In this document: one piece after another, positions 10,119 through 18,040 of the stretch
Numbering within the stretch: the stretch's first letter is position 1
How the letters are laid out: each line of letters starts with the position of its first letter
Assembly (NCBI GenBank): GCA_016218545.1
Contig: JACRDQ010000043.1
Location: 1-64,000, forward strand
Source of the DNA: Elusimicrobiota bacterium
Lineage (GTDB): Bacteria > Elusimicrobiota > Elusimicrobia > UBA1565 > UBA9628
DNA length: 64,000 bases
Direction of reading: 5' to 3'
The notes under the pieces: generated by a model
The model's input: the letters and a program-made list of their open reading frames with translations, nothing else
Told to the model about the DNA's origin: nothing
The model's database searches: none
Translations under genes and position numbers: made by a program

Positions 10119-11122
10119 TTTATGACCTCTGACTTGCAGCCCATCAACGCATAGTTTGAAAGCAATATCTCCGCGATGGAACCGCGGGACTTTTTGTCGC
10201 TACCAAGGAGGCTGTTCCGCGTCACAGAGTACAGAGAGAAACCTTTATACAGGTCGATGACGTCTGGATGGTTGGCATTGCTGATAAGGACGTATGCCCC
10301 TCTTCTGTTCAGTCGGATCGCGACCCGAGCCAATCGTTCTTGATCTGACCATGAGAATAGCTTCGCATTGTATTTTAAGAAACCGTTGTTGGTGTGCCCC
10401 GTAATGTACGGCGGATCAAAATAGACAAAATCACCCCGCTTGACCCGCGCGACAGTTTTCTCAAAATCCCTCGACAGCAGCGTCGCTCGCCGGAGACGTT
10501 TGGAAGCTTCTTGCAGGCGACTCGAATCGCATATTGTGGGATTCTTATATCTGCCAAACGGAGTATTGAATGCGCCTTTGCGGTTGACCCGATAAAGGCC
10601 GTTCCAACAGGTTCTGTTGAGATACAAAAGCCTTGCCGCCTTCATTGCTGGTGCGCGTGGGGACTTGCCCCGCAGACTGTAATAGAACTTCTTGTTGTGT
10701 GGGTAAGCCCTTAGCTGCGCAACGATCTTCTGAGGACTCTCTCGCAGGGCCTTGTACGCATCAACAAGCTCTGTGTTGTAGTCGGCCAGCGTAGCACGCT
10801 TCGGATTGACCGCAAAGAAGATCGCCCCGCCGCCCAGGAAGGGCTCATAATAACGTCCTTGCCATTTTGTCGGGATGAGTCTTGGCGCTGCGGCAGCTAA
10901 CCATTGCTTTCCGCCAGCCCACTTGAGTATCGGCCGCGCTTCCGGTGTTTCGATGGCTGCCTGTCGCACGGATTTCCCACCAGCAGAAGGCGGGTGAATC
11001 CCCACAAAATTCCCTTTGATCTTAAGGACGCTGGGAGCCCAATTGCCAGCACGACGCTGCGTGAGCTTTCTTCGTTCGGCCCTTGTCCCGCAACTGCGCA
11101 GTGAAACTATGCGTTTGACCAT
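10115..11122 (-). CDS. Dam-like (D12 class) DNA adenine N6-methyltransferase
   Basis: The protein carries the D12-class signatures in the usual order: LKWAGGKQW (about 66-74), FLGGGA (95-100, AdoMet binding) and the catalytic FDPPY (235-239). The segment LNRTCWNGLYRVNRKGAFN near 168-186 is typical of Dam and M.DpnIIA-like enzymes, so GATC or a similar site is a reasonable guess for the target. The reported start gives about 60 extra residues before the first motif. GTG codons at residues 40 and 52 have AGGGA- and GGTGGGA-like sites before them and may be the true start. It leads a three-gene operon with the ParB-like and HEPN-motif proteins. No cognate restriction endonuclease is visible in the window. 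Confidence 0.88.
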   Translation of the reverse strand: MVKRIVSLRSCGTRAERRKLTQRRAGNWAPSVLKIKGNFVGIHPPSAGGKSVRQAAIETPEARPILKWAGGKQWLAAAAPRLIPTKWQGRYYEPFLGGGAIFFAVNPKRATLADYNTELVDAYKALRESPQKIVAQLRAYPHNKKFYYSLRGKSPRAPAMKAARLLYLNRTCWNGLYRVNRKGAFNTPFGRYKNPTICDSSRLQEASKRLRRATLLSRDFEKTVARVKRGDFVYFDPPYITGHTNNGFLKYNAKLFSWSDQERLARVAIRLNRRGAYVLISNANHPDVIDLYKGFSLYSVTRNSLLGSDKKSRGSIAEILLSNYALMGCKSEVIK

Positions 11123-11581
11123 TTCTGTTTGTGACGAAAATCGATTCTAGCTTTTCGAAGTTACCCCAGGATGATTAAACGGGTACTTTCAGCAGCTCTT
11201 TCAGGTGTCTTTGGGCCTATATAAAAACTTGCACGGCGCAAGTTTTCGGCCATTTCTCGCGCAATGTCAGGAAAAGCCAGCAAACCGTTCTCGACGACAA
11301 AACGGGGGTGCGCAAAGGACAAACTTATGGAAGTACCGGAGGCGGGCGTGAGGGGTGCAGCTACTCCACGTCTTGGTATGAACGTCGGCCTGAGAATGGA
11401 CCAGCGACAAAGCCGACTCGACCTCGGCGGTCTCGGCGTACTTAGTCCCCCTGGCGGTGGCTTTGCGGCCAGCCAGCGCGAACCCTATTCTAGGTGGAAA
11501 TGCCTGGTAGAGTCAAGCAATTTCAAGGACGGGGAGTTGCGGCGTGGCGGATGCGGTCTATGATCGTGCGTCAGGTCGCCG
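11123..11581. other. Intergenic region, 459 bases, at the end of the dcw cluster
   Basis: In most bacteria murG follows ftsW; here there is a non-coding stretch and then the defence-like operon. It contains a 9-bp perfect hairpin (11224-11246). The stretch 11264-11345 on the plus strand looks RNA-like (CAAACC, a short stem, then GCGCAAAG) but fits no class I can confirm. A 99-residue plus-strand frame at 11264-11563 has no ribosome-binding site or recognisable content. Confidence 0.4.
11224..11246 (-). terminator. Hairpin with T-run downstream of ftsW, possible terminator or operator
   Basis: Read on the minus strand, AAAACTTGC and GCAAGTTTT pair perfectly around a 5-base loop, followed by TTTTTATATA. 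This fits a rho-independent terminator for the minus-strand dcw operon, 335 bases past the ftsW stop. It also lies about 100 bases before the methyltransferase gene, so it might be an operator for that operon instead. Confidence 0.4.
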
Positions 11582-12706
11582 TCAATCCTGCCTCGCCCGC
11601 GCGGGCACGACGGCCTGCGCCTGCCGCGAGATGTTGAGGAGGATGCCCACCGCGGCGAGAGTGCCCAGGAGCGAGGAGCCGCCGAAGGAGATGAAGGGCA
11701 GGGTGATGCCCTTGGTGGGCAGCAGGCCGATGGACATGGACATGTTGATGAAGGCCTGAAGGCAGATGGACAGGGTCAGGCCCGTGGCGAGCAGGGTCCC
11801 GAACATGTTCGGAGCCAGGCGCGCGGCGCGAAGGCCGCGGAGCAGGAGCCCGGCGAAGAGGGCCAGGCACGTCAAGGCTCCGATGAGCCCCAGCTCCTCG
11901 CAGAGCACGGGGAAGATGAAGTCCGTGTGCGGGGTGGGCAGGTACATGAGCTTGAGCTTGGACGCGCCGAATCCCTTGCCCAGCCACCCTCCTGAGCCTG
12001 CCGCCAGCAGGGCTTGGGCCACCTGGTAGCCCTGCCCCTGGCTGTCGAGCCCGCCGGTGAGGAAGGTGACGAGCCTCTTGACCCGGTAGGGCTTGCTCAG
12101 GATCTCGTAGACCACCACGGGCACGGCCAGGGCCGCGGCGGCCAGGATGTGCTTGAGCCGGCTTCCGGCCACGAAGAGGACGCACAGGGTCACGCAGAAC
12201 ATGAGCACCGGCGTGCCGAGGTCGGGCTCAAGGCCGATGAGCACCAGGAGGATGCCCACGAAGCTCATGGGGATGATGAAGCCCCGCCAGGGGCTGTCGA
12301 GCTTGCTCGCCCTGCGGTCGAGGTAATAGGCCAGGAAGACCGCGGCCGCGAGCTTGGCGAACTCGGAAGGCTGCAAGCCGATGGGTCCCAGGCGGATCCA
12401 GCGGTGCACGTTGCCCACCGGAGCGCTCGCCAGGGCGAGGAGCAGGCCCGCCACCGTGACCGCGAAGATGGGCCAGATCCACTCCTTGAGCCGGTTGTAG
12501 TCGAACCTGCTCATGAAAGCCATGGCCCAGATCCCGAGGATGCCCCACACCGCCTGCCTCTTGACGAAGTAGAAGGGGTCCGAGAGCTTCTGGTCAGCCC
12601 AGATGGCGCTGGCGGAGTAGACCATGATGAGCCCCAGGCACAAGAGGGCCAGGGCCAGCACGAGCATGGCGTAGTCGAGCCTGGGACGCCTTCGGTCGCT
12701 TAGCAT
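11582..12706 (-). CDS. ftsW: SEDS-family peptidoglycan glycosyltransferase FtsW
   Basis: A 374-residue polytopic membrane protein of the SEDS (FtsW/RodA/SpoVE) family. It polymerises lipid II into septal glycan strands together with the class B PBP FtsI, encoded in the same cluster. Visible family motifs are LGPIGLQPSEFAKL near 105-118 and GITLPFISFGGSS near 340. About ten membrane segments can be drawn. It starts 18 bases after the murD stop, without a strong ribosome-binding site. It is the last dcw gene here. RodA is the alternative assignment, but the position beside murD and the presence of ftsI favour FtsW. Confidence 0.93.
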   Translation of the reverse strand: MLSDRRRPRLDYAMLVLALALLCLGLIMVYSASAIWADQKLSDPFYFVKRQAVWGILGIWAMAFMSRFDYNRLKEWIWPIFAVTVAGLLLALASAPVGNVHRWIRLGPIGLQPSEFAKLAAAVFLAYYLDRRASKLDSPWRGFIIPMSFVGILLVLIGLEPDLGTPVLMFCVTLCVLFVAGSRLKHILAAAALAVPVVVYEILSKPYRVKRLVTFLTGGLDSQGQGYQVAQALLAAGSGGWLGKGFGASKLKLMYLPTPHTDFIFPVLCEELGLIGALTCLALFAGLLLRGLRAARLAPNMFGTLLATGLTLSICLQAFINMSMSIGLLPTKGITLPFISFGGSSLLGTLAAVGILLNISRQAQAVVPARARQD

Positions 12707-12724
12707 GGTCCGATCCGAGCCATT

Positions 12725-14113
12725 CTAGCTCTTTTTCTTCCCCTGCCGTTCCCGGACCAGGAGCTTGAACCGCTCTCCGCGGTCCTCGTAGTCCTTGAAC
12801 TGGTCGAAGGAGGCGCACGCAGGAGAGAGGAGGAGGGTCTCCCCCTTCTCTCCGACCTTGAAAGCGGTGTCCACGGCCACGTCCAGGGTCTTGCACGGGA
12901 ACACGTGCACCGTGCCTGCCAGGTCCTCCTCCACCTTGGAGGCGGCGCTCCCGATGGTCAGGATGCACTTGACCCGCTCGGTGATGAGCTGGCGCAGCGG
13001 CGTGTAGGGGCTGCCCTTGTGCAGGCCGCCCAGGATGAGCATGGTCTTGGACGCGGGAGGCATGGACTTGAGCGCCACCAAGGTCGAGTCCACGTTGGTC
13101 GCCTTGGAGTCGTTGACGCAGCGGATGCCCTGGGGCGTCCCGCACTCCTCGAGCCGGTGCTCCACGCCCTTGAAGGCCTTCAAGCCCGCCCGGATGGCCG
13201 CGGGCTTGATCCCTTGCGTGAGGGCCAGCAGGACCGCTGCCATGGCGTTGTGCCGGTTGTGCTCTCCCGGGATGGGAGGCAGGGGGAAAGTGCTCTCGGC
13301 CTTGCCGGGCAGGCGCGCCCGGATGGCTCCCCCCTCCACCCACGCGTGGATGCCCAGGGCCTTGGGCCCGAAGTAGAGCTTGCGGGAAGGAGCCCGCCGC
13401 GAGAGCTTCATGGTCAAAGGGTCGAAGGCGTTGAACACGCACCAGTCGTCCGGGCCTTGGTCGCGGAAGACCCTGGCCTTGGCCTCGATGTAGCCGGCCA
13501 TGGCGCCGTGGTGCTCGAGGTGGTCCGCGGTGATGTTCATGATGACCGCGGCCTTGGGCCGGAAGAAGCGGCTGTCCTCGAGCTGGTAGCTCGAGGCCTC
13601 CATGACGAGGACGTCGCCCTTCCCGGCCGCGGGAGCCACCTCGCAGGCCGGGGACCCGATGTTGCCGCAGGAGAGGGCCTTGCGTCCCCTGGGGAGGCCC
13701 TCCGCGAAGATGGCCTGGGTCAGCGCGGTGGTCGTGGTCTTGCCGTTGGTGCCCGTGACCGCCACCAGGGTCTCGGCCTTGCTGAAGGCCAGGGCGACCT
13801 CGACCTCGCTGAAGAGCGGGATGCCCGCCGCTTCCAGGCGCGTCACGACCGGAGCGCTGCGCGGGATGCCGGGGCTCTTGACCACGAACCCGCACTTGAG
13901 CACCCGGTCGGAGTGGCCCGAGCCCTCCCAGATGAGCTTGCGCGGGAGCCGGGTCTCGGCCTTGACCCGCTTGGCCGGGCGGGCGTCGCTGGCGAAGACC
14001 GTGAAGCCCTTGGCCAGCAGGAGCTTGGCCGCGGCCAGGCCGGACTTGCCCAGGCCGAGGACCCCGGCGCGGGTCCTCTTGAAGCGCGACGGCTCGAAGG
14101 CTTGGCTCGTCAT
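12725..14113 (-). CDS. murD: UDP-N-acetylmuramoyl-L-alanine:D-glutamate ligase MurD
   Basis: A 462-residue cytoplasmic Mur ligase that adds D-glutamate to UDP-MurNAc-L-Ala using ATP. The N-terminal nucleotide-binding part begins GVLGLGKSGLAAAK (17-30), the hallmark of MurD. The ATP-binding loop VTGTNGKTTTT is at 119-129, and the C-terminal domain contains NDSKATNVDSTL. Length matches the family. The ATG at 14113 overlaps the mraY stop (ATGA), so translation is coupled; the longer open frame upstream is only an overlap with mraY. Confidence 0.95.
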   Translation of the reverse strand: MTSQAFEPSRFKRTRAGVLGLGKSGLAAAKLLLAKGFTVFASDARPAKRVKAETRLPRKLIWEGSGHSDRVLKCGFVVKSPGIPRSAPVVTRLEAAGIPLFSEVEVALAFSKAETLVAVTGTNGKTTTTALTQAIFAEGLPRGRKALSCGNIGSPACEVAPAAGKGDVLVMEASSYQLEDSRFFRPKAAVIMNITADHLEHHGAMAGYIEAKARVFRDQGPDDWCVFNAFDPLTMKLSRRAPSRKLYFGPKALGIHAWVEGGAIRARLPGKAESTFPLPPIPGEHNRHNAMAAVLLALTQGIKPAAIRAGLKAFKGVEHRLEECGTPQGIRCVNDSKATNVDSTLVALKSMPPASKTMLILGGLHKGSPYTPLRQLITERVKCILTIGSAASKVEEDLAGTVHVFPCKTLDVAVDTAFKVGEKGETLLLSPACASFDQFKDYEDRGERFKLLVRERQGKKKS

Positions 14114-15195
14114 CTCAGCTTGAGGGAGGCCAGGGCCGCCAACATGGTGACGATGCTGGCGATCCAGAAGCGGACGGTCACCTTGGGCTCCGCGATCCCG
14201 GCGAGCTCGAAGTGGTGGTGGATGGGGGCCATGCGGAAGAAGCGCCTCCCCTTGGCGAGCTTGAAGACGGTCATCTGGATGATGACGGAGAGGGTCTCGA
14301 GCACGAAGACGCCGCCTACGACCGGCAGGATGAGCTCCTGCTTGACGCAGAGGGCCGCGACCGCGATGGCTCCGCCCAGGAAGAGGGAGCCCGTGTCGCC
14401 CATGAAGACCTCGGCCGGGTAGGCGTTGAACCAGAGGAACCCCAGGCACGCGCCGACCACGGCCGCCATGTAGACCACGATCTCCCCGGAGCCGAAGACC
14501 GGGACGATGCGCAGGTAGGCGGAGATCTTGGCGTGGCCCGCGGCGTAGGCGAAGACCCCGAAGGCGATGGCGCAGAAGATGATGGAGCCGGCGGCCAGGC
14601 CGTCGAGCCCGTCCGTCAGGTTGACGGCGTTGGAGGAGCCCACGATCATGAACACGGCGAGCACGAAGTAGAGGACGCCCAGGTCGACGAAGAGCTCCTT
14701 GGCGTAGGGGATGTTGACCGTGGTCGCGAAGGCGTGGTTGGGCGGATCGACCGCCAGGTACCCGACGGCGAGGACCGCGACCGCCACCTGGGCCGCGAAT
14801 TTCGCGCGGGAAGGGATGCCGCCGGAGCTCCGCCGCACGAGCTTGGCCCAGTCATCCCACGCGCCCAGGGCCGCCAGGAGGCCCGAGACCGAGAGGAGCA
14901 GCCAGGTGAAGCGGTTGTCGGGTCTCATCCAGAGCAGGCCGCTGGCGGCCAGGGCCGCGAAGATGAGGAGCCCCCCCATGGTGGGGGTGCCGTGCTTGCT
15001 CAGGTGGGACCGGGGCCCGTCGGTCCGCTGGATCTGCCCGATCTTGCGCGCCTTGAGCGCGGCGATGAGCCAGGGCCCGAGCAGGAGCGAGGCGGCCAGG
15101 GCCGTGACCGCGGCTCCTCCCGCCCGGAAGGTGATGTACTGGAAGACGTTGAGCGGGCTCCAGAGATCGTGCAGGGCGCTGAGATAGTAGAGCAT
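14110..15195 (-). CDS. mraY: Phospho-N-acetylmuramoyl-pentapeptide transferase MraY
   Basis: A 361-residue integral membrane enzyme that transfers phospho-MurNAc-pentapeptide to undecaprenyl phosphate, making lipid I. Family motifs are present: GTPTMGG in the first cytoplasmic loop, NLTDGLDGLA, FMGDTGSLFLGG, and the APIHHHFE histidine cluster near the C-terminus. About ten membrane segments fit. The start ATG overlaps the murF stop by one base (TGATG). Confidence 0.96.
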   Translation of the reverse strand: MLYYLSALHDLWSPLNVFQYITFRAGGAAVTALAASLLLGPWLIAALKARKIGQIQRTDGPRSHLSKHGTPTMGGLLIFAALAASGLLWMRPDNRFTWLLLSVSGLLAALGAWDDWAKLVRRSSGGIPSRAKFAAQVAVAVLAVGYLAVDPPNHAFATTVNIPYAKELFVDLGVLYFVLAVFMIVGSSNAVNLTDGLDGLAAGSIIFCAIAFGVFAYAAGHAKISAYLRIVPVFGSGEIVVYMAAVVGACLGFLWFNAYPAEVFMGDTGSLFLGGAIAVAALCVKQELILPVVGGVFVLETLSVIIQMTVFKLAKGRRFFRMAPIHHHFELAGIAEPKVTVRFWIASIVTMLAALASLKLR

Positions 15196-16550
15196 CAGGG
15201 CCTCAACCTTTCGGAGATCTCCTCGAAGCGCATGGCGCGCGAGGCCTTCAGGAGCACGGCTGAGCCGGGCTTGAGGTCGGACTTGAGCTCCTCCAGCCAG
15301 GAGGCGGGCTCGGCCGCGTGCCGGACCCGGAAGGGGACGCCCGCCCCGGCCAGGGCGCGGAAGGCGTGCGCCATCTCGGGCCCCGCGAGGTAGACCGCTG
15401 AGAGCGGCAGGCTCGATAGCCAGATGCCCAGCTCCGAATGCAGGCGGCCAGACTCGGGTCCCAGCTCCTTCATGTCGCCCAGGACCAGGACCTTCTCCCC
15501 CTCGGCGAACTCCGAACAGAACGCGGAGACCGAGGCCTTCATGGAGGCGGGATTGGCGTTGTAGGCGTCGAGGACGAGCTCGCAGCCGGACGCCAGGCGC
15601 AGGCGCTCGAGCCTCATGCGGGCCGGGCGGTGGTCCGCCAGGCCCGCGACGATGGCCGGGGTGTCGATGCCCATGGCCCACGCCGCGGCGGCCGCGGCCG
15701 CCGCGTTGTGGAGGTTCACGATGCCGAAGGAGCTCAGGCGCACGCGCACCTTGCGCCGGTCGATGACGAGCCCGTCCGGGGGCACGACCCGGACCAGGGC
15801 GCGCGGCCCCGCGCCGAAGGGCACGGCCCGGGCCCCGAGGCGCGCCTCCAAGGGGGCCAGCCACGGGTCGTCGGAATTGAAGACCACCTTGCCGTCGGAG
15901 GCGGTCGCCGCGATGAGCTCGCACTTGGCCTTGAAGGTCGCCTCGAGGCTGCCGAAGAACTCCAGGTGCGCGGGCCCGATGTTGAGCAGGACGCCCACGG
16001 TCGGCTGGGCCACGGCGCCCAGCTCGGCGATGTCGCCGGGCCTGGAGGCTCCCATCTCGAAGACGCCGTAGCGGTGCTGGGCCGTGAGCTCGAGCACGGA
16101 GAGGGGCAGGCCGACCTGGTTGTTGAGATTGCCCTCGCTGGCGCAGGAGGCGCCCACGCGCAGGCAGATGGCGCGGAGCATCTCCTTGGTCGTGGTCTTG
16201 CCGTTGGAGCCGGTGATGCCCGCGACCGGGATCTCGAAGCGCCGGCGGTGGCGGGCCGCGAGGGTCTGGAGGGCGCGGAGGGTGTCGGAGACCTCGATGA
16301 GGTGCGGGGGCCGCGGCCCGGTCTTCAGGCGCCCCTTCTCCACGACCCAGCACGAGGACTTGGCGGCCAGCTCCGTGGTCAGGAAATCGTGCCCGTCGAA
16401 GCGCGCGCCCTTGAGGACCCAGAACACCTGCCCCTGGGTCAGGCTCCGGGAATCCGTGGACAGCGACACCGCGCGCTCCTCGGGCGCGCCGCAGACGAGC
16501 CTGCCCCCGGCCAAGCGGGCGAGGTCCTTGAAGGTCAGGTCGAGGTTGAT
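15195..16550 (-). CDS. murF: UDP-MurNAc-tripeptide:D-Ala-D-Ala ligase MurF, apparent ATC start
   Basis: The enzyme adds D-Ala-D-Ala to the UDP-MurNAc tripeptide. The P-loop GITGSNGKTTTKEM is at about 111-124, and NLNNQVGLPL and YNANPASMKAS are typical of MurF. No ATG, GTG or TTG exists where the protein should begin. A strong GGGGAGG site at 16556-16562 sits 5 bases before an ATC at 16550, and the residues that follow (INLDLTFKDLARLAGG) match the normal MurF N-terminus. A TTG further in would remove that conserved stretch. I therefore place the start at the ATC, overlapping the end of murE by 16 bases. A sequencing change from ATG is the alternative. Confidence 0.9.
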   Translation of the reverse strand: MNLDLTFKDLARLAGGRLVCGAPEERAVSLSTDSRSLTQGQVFWVLKGARFDGHDFLTTELAAKSSCWVVEKGRLKTGPRPPHLIEVSDTLRALQTLAARHRRRFEIPVAGITGSNGKTTTKEMLRAICLRVGASCASEGNLNNQVGLPLSVLELTAQHRYGVFEMGASRPGDIAELGAVAQPTVGVLLNIGPAHLEFFGSLEATFKAKCELIAATASDGKVVFNSDDPWLAPLEARLGARAVPFGAGPRALVRVVPPDGLVIDRRKVRVRLSSFGIVNLHNAAAAAAAAWAMGIDTPAIVAGLADHRPARMRLERLRLASGCELVLDAYNANPASMKASVSAFCSEFAEGEKVLVLGDMKELGPESGRLHSELGIWLSSLPLSAVYLAGPEMAHAFRALAGAGVPFRVRHAAEPASWLEELKSDLKPGSAVLLKASRAMRFEEISERLRP

Positions 16551-18040
16551 GGCTGCCTCCCCAGGATCGCCTCGCGGGCGGTCTCGCGGTCGTCGAAATG
16601 GATCGTCTTCTCCCGCAGGATCTGGTAGTCCTCGTGCCCCTTGCCTGCGATGAGGACGATGTCGCCGGTCCGGGCTTCGCGGACGGCGGAGAGGATGGCC
16701 TCGCGCCGGTCGCAGACCAAGGAGTAGTTCCGGTGCCCCGCCGCCTTGATCCCCTCCTCGATCTCCCCGATGATCGCCATGGGGTCCTCGCTGCGCGGGT
16801 TGTCGCTGGTCACGATGGCCAGGTCGCTCGCGCGGCAGGCGGCCGTGCCCATGGGGCCCCGCTTGGTCCGGTCGCGGTCCCCCCCGCAGCCGAAGACCGT
16901 GATGAGCCTGGCGTGAGGGAGCTCCCGCAGGTACCCCAGCACGGTCTCCAGCGCGGAGTCCGTGTGCGCGTAGTCCACGAAGACCCTGAAATCCTGTCCC
17001 GCCTCGACCGGCTCGAGCCTGCCCGGCACGGCCGAAAGGCGCCCTAGTCCCTCGACGATGCCGGCGGGGTCGAGGCCCAGGCCCGCGGCCGCGGCGGCCG
17101 CGGCCAGAGCGTTGGAGACGTTGTGCAGGCCGACCAGGCGGACGCGGGCCTTGGCGAGCCGGCCGTCGATGGAGAGCGTGAAGTCCGTGCCGTCGGCGGA
17201 GAGCACGGGGTCTGCGGCCCGCACGCGGGCGCCGGCCTTGAGGCCGTAGGTCCAGACCTGCGCCTCGGAGGCGGCCCGGGCCACCTCGGCGGCGCGGGGG
17301 TCGTCGGCGTTCACCGCCGCGACCCGAAGCTTCTTGGAGGAGTCGGCGCGGCCGAGGAGCTCGAAGAGCCTGAGCTTGGCCTGGAAGTAGTCCTCCGTGG
17401 TCTTGTGGAAGTCGAGGTGGTCCCGCCGCAGGTTCGTGAACACGGCGGCGTCGAAGTCGACCTCGTCCGCGCGCCGGAAGGCCAGGGCGTGGGAGGAGAC
17501 CTCCATGGCCACGTGCGTGGCCCCCTCGTCCTTGAAGCGTCGGAGGAGCCGCAGGAGCTCCAGCGAGATGGGCGTGGTGTTGACCGCCTTCTCCTCGCGA
17601 CCCTGGAAGCGGTAGCTGACCGTGCCGACCACGGCGGGGAGTCCCCCGCAGGCCGCGATGATGGACTCCAGGAAATAGGTGACGGTCGTCTTGCCGTTGG
17701 TCCCGGTGACGCCGACGACCCGGAGCGCGGCCGAGGGCCTGCGGAAGAAGACGTCCGCCATCTTCCCCATGGCCGCGGCCAGGTCCGGGACCCGGACCCA
17801 GGTGGCCGCCAGGCTCACGGGCGCGGGCGGGGCCTTGAGCTCGCTGACCACGGCGCACGCCCCGCGGCCCAGGGCGTCCTTGACGAAGCGGTTGGCGTCG
17901 GTCTTGGAGCCCGGGACCGCGAAGAAGACCTCGCCCGGCGAGAGGCGCCGGGAATCGTGGGTGATGCCCAAGACCGGGATGTCGGTGCGGCCGAAGGCCT
18001 CGGCCCGGGGGACCGCGCGGAGGAGGTCTTCGAGCGTCAT
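16535..18040 (-). CDS. murE: UDP-MurNAc-L-Ala-D-Glu:meso-diaminopimelate ligase MurE
   Basis: A 501-residue Mur ligase. The ATP loop GVTGTNGKTTV is at 110-120, and the substrate-specificity motif DNPRSEDP at 413-420 is the form found in enzymes that add meso-diaminopimelate rather than lysine. This predicts DAP-type peptidoglycan, as expected for a diderm. NTTP at 154-157 and MEVSSHAL at 179-186 are also family motifs. Its start overlaps the ftsI stop by one base (TGATG). Confidence 0.96.
   Translation of the reverse strand: MTLEDLLRAVPRAEAFGRTDIPVLGITHDSRRLSPGEVFFAVPGSKTDANRFVKDALGRGACAVVSELKAPPAPVSLAATWVRVPDLAAAMGKMADVFFRRPSAALRVVGVTGTNGKTTVTYFLESIIAACGGLPAVVGTVSYRFQGREEKAVNTTPISLELLRLLRRFKDEGATHVAMEVSSHALAFRRADEVDFDAAVFTNLRRDHLDFHKTTEDYFQAKLRLFELLGRADSSKKLRVAAVNADDPRAAEVARAASEAQVWTYGLKAGARVRAADPVLSADGTDFTLSIDGRLAKARVRLVGLHNVSNALAAAAAAAGLGLDPAGIVEGLGRLSAVPGRLEPVEAGQDFRVFVDYAHTDSALETVLGYLRELPHARLITVFGCGGDRDRTKRGPMGTAACRASDLAIVTSDNPRSEDPMAIIGEIEEGIKAAGHRNYSLVCDRREAILSAVREARTGDIVLIAGKGHEDYQILREKTIHFDDRETAREAILGRQPSTST

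Noticed and set aside
11264..11563. 99-residue plus-strand gene downstream of ftsW
   Set aside because: No ribosome-binding site, no recognisable composition or motif, and it lies in a probable non-coding region.
12905..14422. Long open frames opposite murD, murE, yidC and the carbamoyltransferase (for example 30381-32663 and 40499-42568, plus strand)
   Set aside because: They mirror well-identified genes; the absence of stops follows from high GC. Products are low-complexity and match no family.
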